DNA of 64,000 nucleotides, taken from contig OZ024796.1 of the NCBI GenBank assembly GCA_964017045.1, forward strand, positions 26,289,010 to 26,353,009. Direction: 5' to 3'. Shown one piece after another: positions 35,891 through 46,406 of this stretch. Position 1 is the stretch's first letter, and each line of letters begins with the position of its first letter. The position numbers were made by a program, and so were the translations under genes. The notes beneath the pieces were generated by a model that was not told the DNA's origin, did no database searches, and saw only the letters and a list, made by a program, of their open reading frames with translations. Origin of the DNA: Omphiscola glabra. Taxonomy: Eukaryota > Mollusca > Gastropoda > Lymnaeidae.

Positions 35891-37859
35891 AGCCCTCCAA
35901 TGAACTGTCCTTTAGAAATTTCAAAAATGCCCCGCATAATAGAATTTATATTTCCAGTAATGACACTAAAAAATGCGAAAATTTCAGTTTTTGAAGTAAT
36001 TTCTATTTCTTGTTGTTTCTTCATTTGTCCTGTTTGCTGAGGAGGTCTCTTGGCCGAAATGTTTTTCTTGTCTTGTCTTTCTATTTTTAGCTTCCCGATA
36101 CCATTGTTCCACTATTTCCTTCACACAGCTTGTACGCAGTCCTTCATTTATGATCCTAGAATTCCAAACAATTTGGTATAAGGTTTGCATATTAAAAGCA
36201 AAGTTTTTATTTTATTTATCTTTTTTTTTTTTTTAAAGTTATGCCAATGATTATACAGCATGACCCCCACCCCAGCCTCTTCCCTCCTCCGTAACTAAAT
36301 TACTATATACAGAGAGAGATAGAGGGGAGAGAGAGAGAGAGACGACAAGAAGCGTTGTTAAAACTGATAAATGGGCATATAAGAACAAATTTCTGTAAAA
36401 TAAAGCAAATTCTACTATCAGATCCTTTCCAAGTAAATCTAACAGCTATGACTAATTATAAAATCTCTTATATATATTACGCTTCTGGTGTGACTCGGGG
36501 ACCGCTGCCATTTCCGGTTGTTTCCTAACAAGCTGGCAGCTTCCTACTCAGCGTATTTTGGTACTGAGAGTATTTTACAAGTCATTCTATTAGTTTGAAC
36601 GAAATTATGGTGCAATAATGAGTTCAATAGCGCACAAAATATAATTCCCGATAACTACGTTAAATGACTGTTTTAATAATGCAACCGCGTTTGACGCGTA
36701 ATATTTTCTTTTCGGACAATGAAATCGTCTCAATTTAATTATAGTGTAAAAAAATCAGTTTAAAAGTGTTTTGGACATCAGAGTAGTTAATATAGTTCAT
36801 GGGCGTGAAATAAAAAGTGTGTAGTGACGCACCATGGAAGGAAATGGTTATGGAAAACATTGGGATTCTTAAATGTGCGCTACCTGAGTTCATGTTTTGT
36901 CAAGTAACTTTAGGATATGGGAAGTTCACGCTTTGCTGTCGCCAATCTTTGGCGGACTATATCTAGCTTTTTAATAATAATTTACATAGTTTATTGCAAT
37001 GTGTCCGATTTGGTGTTTATTGCAATGTGTCCGATTTGGTGATAGAGCTTTCTGGTGCTATGGTATAGGTGGTCAGTGTTAGGATATAAATGGCCGGTGT
37101 TGTGATATACGTGGCTTGTGCTGTGGCATAGGCGGTCGTCGTGTGGGTAAAATTCGGCAGCCTCTATCGAAGAGCACGGGGTTAACATTGTGTCACTGGT
37201 TTATTCTACCAACACCCCCACCCCCACCCCAAGAGGTGATTCGCCATGTGAAGTGGGTTGTATCCATTTTCACCTTATTGCGAAATTAAGACGTTGAAGC
37301 CACAAGCTGACAGGTAACAAATGAAAGTTATTACACTGGATCCCTTCAGACCTCGACCCCTTTCTTCTCTCAAACCGCGACACCTTTCTTCTCACGCGGC
37401 AAATGTTTTCCCGTTGTCTAGCATGTCTCAGCCATCGTGTTGTTCCCGGTAAACTTTCCTTCACATAATTTGCCTTTGTTTCAGAGTAGTTTTTTTTTCC
37501 TCCCCTTGGTCTAAGTTTTGACGCGTATCTGAGGTAGATGGTTTGTGGTGAGGTAGATGGTTTGTGGTGAGGTAGTAAGATGCCACGTGACAGAAGGCGT
37601 TGTGTTTGCTACGGGTGAAAAGTGAGTCGTGGGTTATTCCAGGCATACAATGCAAATATGTGTGAAGATACTCAGATACAAATAGTCTATAGGTGCTGAT
37701 ATTGTGGAATCGTAGCCATATTATGGGGTTTTGTGCTTATTGTGCAGTGGGGGGATCAAGTGCTAGTAGGTCAAAGTTCACTTAAAATACCCTGGACATT
37801 TGAAAACGGAGGGTCGATTTTATTTATTCATTTTTGTACACTTGACTTTTCTTACTCCC
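35891..37859. other. unannotated stretch with several short tandem repeats
   Basis: A GA microsatellite lies at about 36310-36341. The ~27-bp unit 'ttgcaatgtgtccgatttgg' is duplicated at about 36992-37044. A decayed ~27-bp repeat around 'gtgctgtggcataggcggtc' covers 37040-37145. 'gaggtagatggtttgtggt' is repeated at 37530-37572. Minus-strand open frames overlap these and show no domain. Confidence 0.45.
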
Positions 37860-38254
37860 AAGTAAAAAAAAGTGGGTTGGTCCCAAGAAAGTGTTACAGT
37901 TTGTAACTGGGGAATGGGGATTTGTGACGTCACACATTTTATATATATTTTTATCATACATATAAAACCTAAAATTGACATGATGTTTAACTTTTTTTGT
38001 GATGCACGCATTCTGACAGAAGATGTCACTTGAATAAATTTAATTGTTAAAAAGTAAAGTTTGTTTTAGATTAAATTTTAATAAACTTTTAATTTGTCAA
38101 CGCTTGTTTAGTTCAAAAGTGTGGCGCGCTCTGGGGGTGCGTTGGGGGGGGGGGGGGGGGGGTCGGAAATTTTCGAAAATGTTTGATAATGGGAAATTGG
38201 GGGGGGGGGGGGGAATTGTTCAAAAATAGCCTGACGTATTTTACGGACTGCCCC
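37860..38254 (+). mobile_element. MITE copy of the GGGGCCGTCC family, left end lost or diverged
   Basis: It matches 44116-44530 in the same order: tgttacagtttg, a 'tgatgcacgcattctgacag' block, aagatgtcac...attaattgtt, agattaaattttaa, two G runs, and the right end tagcctgacgtattttacgg followed by actgcccctt. The G runs at 38144-38162 and 38199-38213 sit where the 44-kb copy has its G-rich tracts, so they belong to the element and are not random. No ORF. Confidence 0.75.
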
Positions 38255-38812
38255 TTACTTTAAGAAAAAAAATAATAAATTAAACGATAGTGCGTTCTTA
38301 CTAATTATTGTCGCACAACTTCTCTCCCTTGCTCATTCTGTCTTAGCCACTGTCTTTTTTTTTGTTAACTTCTCGCCCTCTATCTATCTATCTCTTTCTT
38401 TCTTGTGTGTGAGTGTCCACACAGCGCAGTGCGCCAATATTAAGGTCCCACAAAGTTAGCATTATATCCTCTAAAAGTCTCTTGGACCACCTCTCTATAC
38501 CCCATCCCCTCCCGCGCCCCACCCCATCATGTCCCGGAAAGTACGTTTAAATTATAGCATCTAGTGACGTTTTTATTTATGGGCCCTTATCTCCGCTAGC
38601 TTAGATGGATCACTTCAGACGGCCTAAATTCAACTGTCAAGCGCCACTGGCCACGGTCACAGGAATGCAGCGTCATTACTTTTAACTGACCAGAGGTCAC
38701 GATTAGGCTAGGCTCATTCTTCCACAAGAAAATTACCTGGGGCCCAGTTCCTGCTCTAGGCATTAATATTCATTGTGTTGTAACCTTGCCTGGTCACTTG
38801 GTTACAGCAGGG
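38255..38812. other. unannotated sequence
   Basis: Contains pyrimidine-rich tracts (ctatctatctatctc near 38380) and C-rich sequence near 38505-38530. I see no gene or defined element. Confidence 0.35.
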
Positions 38813-39217
38813 CAGGGGTGGGCAAACTTTTTGTGGGAAGTGCCACATTGACAAATGTAAAGCTATTTAGGGGGGGGGGGAGCAGCGCATGTATATTATG
38901 TCCAATTTTTACATGTCGACAAACATTTATCTATATTAAAATCGGTATATTCCCATTTTAGCATTGCATGACAAAAGTCAAGGACTGTTAAAAAAAAAAA
39001 AGAAAATAAGAAAGAAAGTTGATCAAAAATGTTAAAACAGTCATAACCGTACAACATAACGGTACAACATAACGGTACATTAAATTATGAAACATTCAAC
39101 AAAATAACTTAAAAAACAAAGTATGTTCTTTTTTAAATTTCTAAATGCCTTCGAGTGCCGCATAATATCAATTGCCGGGCCGCATGCGGCCCGCGGACCG
39201 TAGTTTGCCCACCCCCG
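38813..39217. mobile_element. 405-bp hAT-type non-autonomous element with 8-bp duplication
   Basis: The left terminus caggggtgggcaaact is matched by the right terminus agtttgcccacccccg, 15 of 16 inverted-complementary. Flanks are cagcaggg (38805-38812) and cagtaggg (39218-39225), an 8-bp duplication with one mismatch. The interior is AT-rich, with a tandem 'ataacggtacaac' at about 39045-39076 and 'gggccgcatgcggcccgcgg' near the right end. No intact transposase, so it would have been mobilised in trans. Confidence 0.88.
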
Positions 39218-39279
39218 CAGTAGGGCATCAAATAGATAATGTCTTTGTTGTAAGTGGATTTTTAAAAAGTACATGACTT

Positions 39280-39610
39280 TAAAATCTGCATGACTCTTGT
39301 ATCGCTTTAACGGCTGATCTTTCTTTTTTCTTATATAAATAATTAGTGAGTGTCTGTGTGCGGGAAAACTGAATTATCCATAGTAATGTAGCTTACTTGT
39401 ATCATTGAAACTGATCTTGTTATTAGTAAAACTTAATTAGTATCTGATTTTTGTAGCATTAAAACTAACTTTCCTCTAATTACAATGACTTTTGTATTGG
39501 TAACTTTGATTTTGCATCACTAAAGCTGACTTTATTGACTTTTATCATTGAAACTGACTTTCCAAATTTCATATAGTCACTTTTGTTTCACTTAAAAGGT
39601 GTGTTTCTGA
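39280..39610. repeat. degenerate ~45-50 bp repeat
   Basis: Units of the type 'gacttttgtatcattaaaac' plus tgactttcc recur about six times, with strong divergence and uneven spacing. This is an old minisatellite. Confidence 0.6.
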
Positions 39611-40425
39611 ATTAACTGCATCGCTTTGGAATTGTTTAGTCTGAAAGTTTAAGCGTCGTGAGCAATCTGAAGCTTGCTATACGATACACATTTCAATATG
39701 AATGTCCTACTGTGTCTATAGTATTATTATGTCGCCTCAGCTGTGTATGAACACGATTGCCCGCCGTGGCACTTGCTTGCAAGTTCGATCAAGCATTTGA
39801 ATGCGTTTTTATTCCTTGCGTTAAGCTTTCTTTAATCAGTTAGGTTAAAGCTATAGCTTTCTACACCAACTTATCTTCCCACTCATCAATGCTCCGACCC
39901 TAAGAGTCTGGTAGCTTTGATTGCACACTGCTTAAGCAGATTTCCCTCTCACGGAATGGATCGTAACGTTTCGTCGATTACAGATTACCATAATAAAGTT
40001 AAATCGGCCCGTCCGTCCGCCCACCCCCCCCCCCCCACCTTCCAGACGCCAAGATACACTGGAAATCAGGTAGTGCTTAGCTTTATGCCTGACTAGACGA
40101 TTTCTATTCGATACACTGCATGCCCCACTTTTCAATAACTTTCCCTAAACTCACTCTACAATCATCTACTTTACTCTCGTTGTTCGATCTGTTACTCAAA
40201 TCTGGTGGCGCGCAGCCACTGGATTAATGTGAATAGGCTAGTCTCCTGGCATATTTGCTAGATATTTCAGTTTAAAATTCGTGGGATATAACTATTTAAA
40301 ATTTCGATAAACAGTATCAGTATTCATCATTTTAACAATAAACCATAAGTCTCAGAACCCTACAATATTTCCAAACCTGGTAATGGGGTACCGGTACCAT
40401 GAAAGTACTCTAGCTTAGCTTAGTC
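39611..40425. other. unannotated sequence
   Basis: Unique-looking sequence with a C run at about 40023-40036. Short open frames only. No gene is seen. Confidence 0.35.
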
Positions 40426-40793
40426 CAGAGGCGTAGCGAGGGGGGCAGGGGTACATATGTCCCCGGGCGCCAAGAAACAGGGGCTCCAAAATGAGGCTTA
40501 AAACGTTACATTATAATAAGTAAACAAGGGTAATAAATCGGTCACAAGATTGACCAGTTTGCGACAGTGAAATCAAGAAAAATAAATCTTTGTGGACTAT
40601 GTAAACCAATCTACGACAATGACTGAGTGGGTCATGGACTATAATGTCTATAAATTTGCCTCATTAATTACAATTTTTTATTAAAATTTAAATTGTTTTC
40701 CTAATTCAATGTAATAGAAAAATGCGATTTGGGGGAGGGGGGGCAGATTTTATGGTTCGTCCCCGGGCGCAAAATATCATAGCTACGCCTCTG
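40426..40793. mobile_element. 368-bp hAT-type non-autonomous element with perfect 8-bp duplication
   Basis: The terminus cagaggcgtagc at 40426-40437 is exactly complementary to gctacgcctctg at 40782-40793. Subterminal 'tgtccccgggcgcc' and 'cgtccccgggcgc' occur in direct orientation near the two ends. Flanks are gcttagtc (40418-40425) and gcttagtc (40794-40801), a perfect 8-bp direct duplication. The interior is AT-rich without an ORF. The same terminus type is used by the element at 59933. Confidence 0.92.
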
Positions 40794-40917
40794 GCTTAGT
40801 CGTATCGTATATTTGGCTTTTTTTTTTTAATGTAATTTTTTGGGGTGTAAATTTATATATATTTTCTTTGATTCATATATTGTATGCATTTTTATTGGGA
40901 TGGTGCGTGTGTGTGTT

Positions 40918-40984
40918 CTTTTGTATTTATCGATCACTAAATTTCCTACACCTTGTATTTATCGATCACTAAATTGCCTACACC
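40918..40984. repeat. ~32-bp direct duplication
   Basis: 'ttgtatttatcgatcactaa' followed by att(t/g)cctacacc occurs twice in tandem with one difference. Probably a local slippage duplication. Confidence 0.85.
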
Positions 40985-41303
40985 TGTGAACTCTGTTGCG
41001 TTATCTGTTGCAGATGAATGTGGCGCTGTAAAGCTGCATTATTGTACGTTATATTGAGAGTATTTTCTCTGAAGAACCGTTGTGAAATATCTTACCGGGG
41101 TGGGCGAAGAATTTTTGCCGCCCCATGTCTTATTATAAAAGCTCTGCATTTTGTCGTAAATGCCGCCCCAACATGTAAAGAGAAAAGTCCCACATGACTG
41201 GGACGGACCGATCCCTCCGCCCTCCTTCTTACGCCACCGCTCCTAACCTTAACCCCACTAAGTCACACTACGCCAGCGTTCAAGTCTACGACCACGCGCT
41301 ATT
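40985..41303. other. unannotated sequence with possible transposon right end
   Basis: At 41225-41240 'ttcttacgccaccgct' resembles a right terminus of the CAGTGGCGTAG class. The matching left end is not evident, though 'accggggtgggcgaag' at about 41095 is a weak candidate. Confidence 0.35.
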
Positions 41304-41614
41304 CAAGGGGCTCTCAGCCTTTTTGAGTACCACGACGCCTTAATAATAGTACTTATTACTCAATTCGGCGTGTCCTAAAAGCCAGGATTACGGCTAGCAA
41401 TTGAGAAGCGGGTGTGTAGATGTTGACGCTGGCGAGCGTTGTCTGTAATCGATCTATCACTATTTTAGTTGTAAAATGAAAGTTTGTACAAATAGATATA
41501 AAAGTCACATTTTTAAACCGAAAAAAAAATCACATTTCTGAAGTCCTCAAGTGGCACCTAATATAGTGTCAGCGATCCTGGTGGGGGTCGTGCCACACTC
41601 GTTGAGAACCACTA
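41304..41614. mobile_element. degraded hAT-type non-autonomous element, ~311 bp
   Basis: The left end caaggggctctcagcctttt and the right end cgttgagaaccacta fit the CAGTGGTTCTCAACC terminus. Subterminal 'gagtaccacgacgcc' and 'ggtcgtgccacact' are also complementary. The flanks (gcgctatt and aaccatac) do not match, so the copy is old or its edges are shifted. No ORF. Confidence 0.65.
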
Positions 41615-42873
41615 AACCATACAGGTCCACTCCCCCCCCCTTTTGCCAGGTAACACATGACTCCACAACTCCCCAGTACAACTTTCTACTTCACATGTTA
41701 TCCTGTCTAGATTGGCCTGGGCCTGCGTTTTCCCAGTTTTGATTCATTTAGTCAATCACAATTTGCCATCAAAATACGGTTGAACACCATCCCATTACCA
41801 TCTCAGTCACTAATATGTTGTGCCCTCGCTATCCTCCTACGCTCTAGTCTGTAAGTTCATTCCAATATCTATAATTCCACCCTCTTGCTACACTCCACAT
41901 GTATACCAACTGATCTAAACCCACACGGCTGGCTTTAATTGCATAATTTTGCCAACTTTCAATCAATTTCCAAAACGACACAATTTCCCTGTGCCTGTTG
42001 GTCTTTATGGATCGATTCAGTGAAATTAAACCTATGAATAGAATTGAATGTCCTAATACTTTAAAACACGCACACACACTTTCCCCACGCATTGGTATTT
42101 AAAAGGTTTACATTTTATATAAGGTCGTCCGCAGATATGATTATCCATACCACTTCCCCTCTTCTTCCCAACCTGTTTTTTTTTTTTTTTTCAATTCAAT
42201 CCAGTTGTCTGACGCTGACAATTTTTTCGCCCGAAGGCGTCGTGCGCCTATAAACTTTTCAATGTGAATGCGTCAGTGAGCGTTACGCATGTGACCTTGA
42301 TGGACCGGGGGGGGGGGGGGGGGGGGGGGGAGAGAGAAAGGCATCGCTAACAAAGACATAAATAGCTGGTCTGACTCTCTGGCCTTGTCCTGCCATTGTT
42401 AAAGTCCCTCATACGTCACGCTGGTCACTGTAACCTCAAATACGTACCACAACGGGGATTTCATTTACTCTGCCTGTTGTTAAAAAAAAAAATAGGGGGG
42501 GGGGGCGGGGGGGCGGGGGGGGGCGGAGAGAGTGTGTGTGTGTGTCTTGAAGGTTGGGGTGGGGGGATGTGCTGGACAAGCGTGTTTTCCAACCTAAGTG
42601 GTTTGTGGGCTAGCCGGCCCTTGTGACATTTAATTTGTTTGTTTTGTATGTTGGCTCAAGCCTTGATGTATGTACATGTATCATCTTTCAAAACTGTATC
42701 AAAAGTGCCATGTAATATTCGCCTTTATTATATTGGTAATTTTTAAAATAAAACATATTTCACTTTGTATGAAACGTGTCACTTGTAGTTTGTTTTTTTG
42801 GTTTTATTTTTTTGTTTTGGTTATTTATACAATTTTTTTTTTTTTAAACTATTCCTGAACTAATCTCTACGTC
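41615..42873. other. unannotated sequence with extreme homopolymers
   Basis: A 24-bp G run at 42307-42330 is the longest in the window. Another G-rich tract lies at 42495-42530, followed by a TG microsatellite at about 42533-42545. T runs occur at 42177-42191 and 42832-42845. Open frames that cross these are poly-glycine artefacts. Confidence 0.45.
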
Positions 42874-42940
42874 TAGGGGCGGGCAAAATATGACACACGG
42901 CTTAGTCCTTGTCAGGCATTTTAATCTATCAAAATTTGAC
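42874..42940 (+). mobile_element. hAT-like element left end, shared with 35824
   Basis: Homologous to 35824-35890, with the common string acacggcttagt and then cattttaatctatca. The 5' tip 'taggggcgggcaaaatatg' is closer to the CAGGGGTGGGCAAA terminus seen at 38813. The right end was not found. Confidence 0.6.
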
Positions 42941-43138
42941 GGATACTCGATTAGACATTTTTTTGAAATCGGAATTTTTGTATTTTTAGAGAGGCAGTTT
43001 AGAGCACTTTACGAATTCTAAACAAACAAAGGAAAGTGGATGAAAGTTACGCGGTTTGAGGATATGCGCATGAAAATGTTAGGCTAAAGCAGACAATTCG
43101 CGTCATGACGTCATTTACGCGTTTATTTAACTGAATAG

Positions 43139-43266
43139 GCTTAGGGTTCAGGTTAGGTTTAGGGATAAGTTTAGGGTTCAGATTAGATTCAGGTTAGGTT
43201 TAGGTTTCAGGTTAGGTTTAGGGATAGGTTTAGGGTTCAGGTTAGGTTTAGGGATAGGTTTAGGGT
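43139..43266 (+). repeat. telomere-like 30-bp repeat, about 4 copies (TTAGGG orientation)
   Basis: The unit ttagggttcaggttaggttt plus agggataggt is the reverse complement of the 29513-29607 unit. Variants include a shortened copy at about 43180-43205. It is followed by 'ggcaaccaagatggcggccg', whose complement resembles 'gctgccatttcggttgccac' beside the 29.5-kb array. The two arrays are therefore parts of one dispersed element inserted in opposite orientation. Confidence 0.85.
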
Positions 43267-44115
43267 GACCTTTCCCGGGACGTGGCAACCAAGATGGCGG
43301 CCGAGGCGCGGATTTTCTCAATTTACCAAATGTTAATAACATATCGTTGAATACCGAACATTTGTAGTGGTGTATACGTAAGTGCTTACTTGGTTCTCGT
43401 TAGTGCTCAACACTACAGTGACAGGTCGGAGAACAACGACTGACTTGAAGACATCTTGGTGGAACGTGTCTATAATAGTATACATTACTATAACATTCTT
43501 AAGTAAACCTGATTTTTTCCCCCTACATATATGGCTATTACAGGAAAAGGATCGGCAACCTAGGACACGCGTGCCATACTTGGCACGCAGAGTGATTTCA
43601 ATTAACAAAAAAAGTAATAATGATAGACTAAAAATATTTTTTATAGGGTAGACATATGACATATAGCATATGACATATACTTCATGTAGCATATGACATA
43701 TAGCCCTGTTGGTGTGCTGAATGAAGAATAAATCGTCTTTAACACAATCTTATTAAAAGGTTGCAGAACCGATGTCATAGTTTATGTGAGTGCCTGAGTG
43801 CGCACCTCTCTAAAATTCTGGGTTCAGACAATCAAATCTGGTCATTGTTAGATTCAATTAGTGGTTCGCAGGTTCTGTCTAAGCCCGGTTGTTTCGCCCT
43901 ATATAAGATTCGACCCCTTGCTGTTTGCTCCTGTACCATTTACGCCCACGGCGGTCCATTGTCTCTTTACTAACAAATTAAATTTGAATTTCACGCTGTT
44001 AGAATACATGGCCACAAGCGCAGTTCAAACTTAGACGAGTTTTGTTTAGACAAGTGTTCGCTCGCTGATGTCCCCGTCACAGCACATAGGTGACTTTAGG
44101 TAGGGCCCAAAGTTT
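43267..44115. other. unannotated sequence with one transposon-like motif
   Basis: 'atcggcaacctaggacacgc' followed by gtgccatacttggcacgc at about 43551-43590 resembles the end of a hAT-type element and forms a small hairpin (gcgtgcca...tggcacgc). A 'catatgacatatag' repeat at about 43650-43702 is present in three copies. The 119-codon minus-strand frame has no recognisable domain. Confidence 0.4.
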
Positions 44116-44530
44116 GGGGGCCGTCCGTAAAGTACGTCACGATCCGGAGCGGGATGGGTATAAGAAAATGTGACAGTTTGGGACCCGACTGGGGGGGTGG
44201 GTGGGTGGGGGGTGGTAAAGATCACATATTGAACAATTTTTTGGGGGTCACAAATATGACACCGATGTTGATATTTCTTCAGTGATGAATGTATTCTGAC
44301 AGTAGATGCCAATGTATTTATTTAATGGATTAATAGTGAAGATTAAATTTTAAATTTATATTTGTTTTTTTTTTAAATTTAAATTTTAAAAAAATTTGTA
44401 CAAAATTTGGACGTATTTTGGTACGGTCGGGGAAGTGGGTCTGAGTTTTTTGGCAGATTGTGACAGGGGGGGAGGGAGGGGGTAAAAATGTCCCAAAAAT
44501 AGCGTGATTTATTTTACGGACAACACTTTT
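44116..44530 (+). mobile_element. ~415-bp MITE, GGGGCCGTCCGTAAA...TTTACGGAC family
   Basis: The left end gggggccgtccgtaaagtac plus gtcacg and the right end agcgtgatttattttacgga plus caac are inverted-complementary (gtccgtaaa against tttacggac, then tcacg against cgtga). The interior has G-rich tracts at about 44191-44213 and 44466-44482 and AT-rich DNA matching 37860-38254. No ORF. It belongs with the ends at 8921 and 2459. Confidence 0.8.
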
Positions 44531-45446
44531 GGAACTTTCCATTTCCTCACTGGTTTATGGAAAAGGCATGTGTGAAAAAATACATTTAAAGATAACAAAT
44601 GTTAACGCTGAAATTATCGAAAAACGACTTTAAAAAATTATATATTGATATATATATATTTATTAGAATACACGACCTCATTTTTTTTTCCTTTTATCTA
44701 CCTGGTCTTCAGTGGGCCTTTATGGAGAATATTTGAGAACCGGTTATTCAAAAATATTAAATGAGGAACCCTGGAGGGCATTGTTAGCAAACTGCATGCA
44801 AAATGTTGCTCTCGGCCATTTTTAATTACGATTATTAACGAGGCATTTCACAGTTGTTAGAACCGCACCGCTTTAATTTCACTCTTTAAAATAACAGGGG
44901 AAAACGTGACACGTTACTTCTGTATCTATGGTCACGAGCTGCAGTTTTTTTCTTTCATTTGTTTTGTTTTGTTATTTTTTTTTGGAGGGTTGTTTTGGTT
45001 TTGTACTTTTTAAAATTACAATGGGTGTTAACTCTCGCCAATCATTGGACTGGAAGTGAATCATGTGACTTGAGATAAATATCTGCTTCTGGCAATTTCG
45101 GTTTCACGTCACGTGACTGTTGTTTTATCGTCAAATGTCGAGGAAACCTTACGTGATCATAAGAATAGACGTGAAGAATCGGGAACAATCGATGCATGAA
45201 GTGGTTTGTGACGTCGTGAGTGGATCATGTGATGCGCATTCTTGAAAGAAATACATTATGGCGTTTTGACAATGACTCAGTGCGTGGAATGGATCATGAA
45301 ATGTAATATGACCAGCATGAACGCTTTTATGAAGCTTAAATAATTTTGCAACGTGAAACATACAAGACTCGCCTACGTTGAGGTGGATACTAACAACGTA
45401 TTTTAGCCCCCCCCCCCCCTAAAAACATGAATTTTTTAACATTATA
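44531..45446. other. unannotated sequence
   Basis: The stretch 45050-45370 is unique, with several 'cacgtgac' and 'atcatgtga' strings. A C run lies at about 45407-45419. Short open frames only. No gene is supported. Confidence 0.35.
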
Positions 45447-45615
45447 ATTGTATGAAGTTATAGTAGTGTGGAAGGATAATTGTATGAAAGTATAGTAGTA
45501 TGAAAGTATAGTAGTATGAAAGTATAGTAGTGTGGAAGTATAGTAGTATGAAGGTATAGTAGTATAAAGTATATTAGTGTGGAAGTATAGTTGTATGAAA
45601 GTATAGCAGTACGAA
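45447..45615. repeat. ~15-16 bp minisatellite, about 11 copies
   Basis: The unit is tagtagtatgaaagta with variants such as tagtagtgtggaag and tagttgtatgaaag. The array is short and imperfect. The minus-strand YYYTFIQLYFHT-like frame is a translation of the repeat. Confidence 0.88.
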
Positions 45616-45835
45616 TTAAAGGAAAAAATAACTGTAGAGCCTGTTTGACCGTTCATCGAATTTTAACATTTCCTGGACGGATGGATTGATACTATTCTTG
45701 CTAGAGGTAGGCAAATCCTCACGGTCACAACATAATTGGGTGTTAAAAGAATTAGACATTCGACCAAGTCATCAAGTCAGATACAGTGGTTGACTGCACC
45801 CAAAGATCTATGACCTCTCTCAGGGTTACCAAGGG

Positions 45836-46133
45836 GTTACCGGAAATTTGTTTGAAAGAAATTTCGTCGACGGAAAATTGATCGACGGAACTTTGATCGA
45901 ACGGAAGTTTGGTAGAAATTTTTTTTTTTCAATTCACACGATCAAATTTTCGTCAAATTTCTGTTTGAACGCACTATATAGTAAAATAGAATAAATGCGT
46001 TCAAAAAGAAATTTGATGCAAAATTTGATCGCTTGAACTGAAAATAAAATTTGACCAAACTTTCATTCGACCGAAATTCCGTCGATCAATTTTCCGTCGA
46101 CGAAATATCTTTCCAATAAATTTCCGGATAAGG
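45836..46133. mobile_element. 298-bp long-inverted-repeat foldback with perfect 9-bp duplication
   Basis: Arms of about 135 bp (45836-45973 and 45996-46133) are mutually reverse-complementary with scattered mismatches, closing on tttgaacgca / tgcgttcaaa around a 22-bp loop. Within the arms, 'cgtcgacggaaaattgatcg' and related GATCGACGGAA strings repeat, so the arms also have internal repetition. The flanks are taccaaggg (45827-45835) and taccaaggg (46134-46142). A 9-bp duplication with very long terminal repeats is typical of Mutator-like elements, but the superfamily call is inference and no transposase is present. Confidence 0.88.
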
Positions 46134-46406
46134 TACCAAGGGAATTAGGTTTAGGTATTCTGACGGTATTAGACTTGTGAGGCTATTTACGTGTACAAAA
46201 CTGTCTAGTGTCGTAACAACATGAAGTAAAATAATACACCAGGGCTTGGAGAGTATTCTTTGTAAAAAAAAATTAGTATTTTCCTTACAGTGTTTAGATG
46301 TGCGGGAAAAAAAGGGGGGGGGGGGGAGGGGACTGATAAAAAGAATGCATTTTTAAATTTTTTTTTCAATTTATTCAGGATAAATCTTTCAGCCCTTGAC
46401 TTAAAT
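46134..46406. other. unannotated AT-rich sequence with a G run
   Basis: G-rich tract at about 46314-46330 and T run near 46360. No gene or element is seen. Confidence 0.35.

Noticed and set aside
36991..37188. Histidine/tyrosine-rich repeat peptide on the minus strand
   Set aside because: Produced by a decayed ~27-bp tandem repeat.
41284..41303. 5S rRNA-like start 'gtctacgaccac'
   Set aside because: The match stops after about 12 bases and the next sequence is a hAT-type terminus. Chance match.
42396..42626. Glycine-rich open frame
   Set aside because: Translation of G homopolymers and a TG microsatellite.
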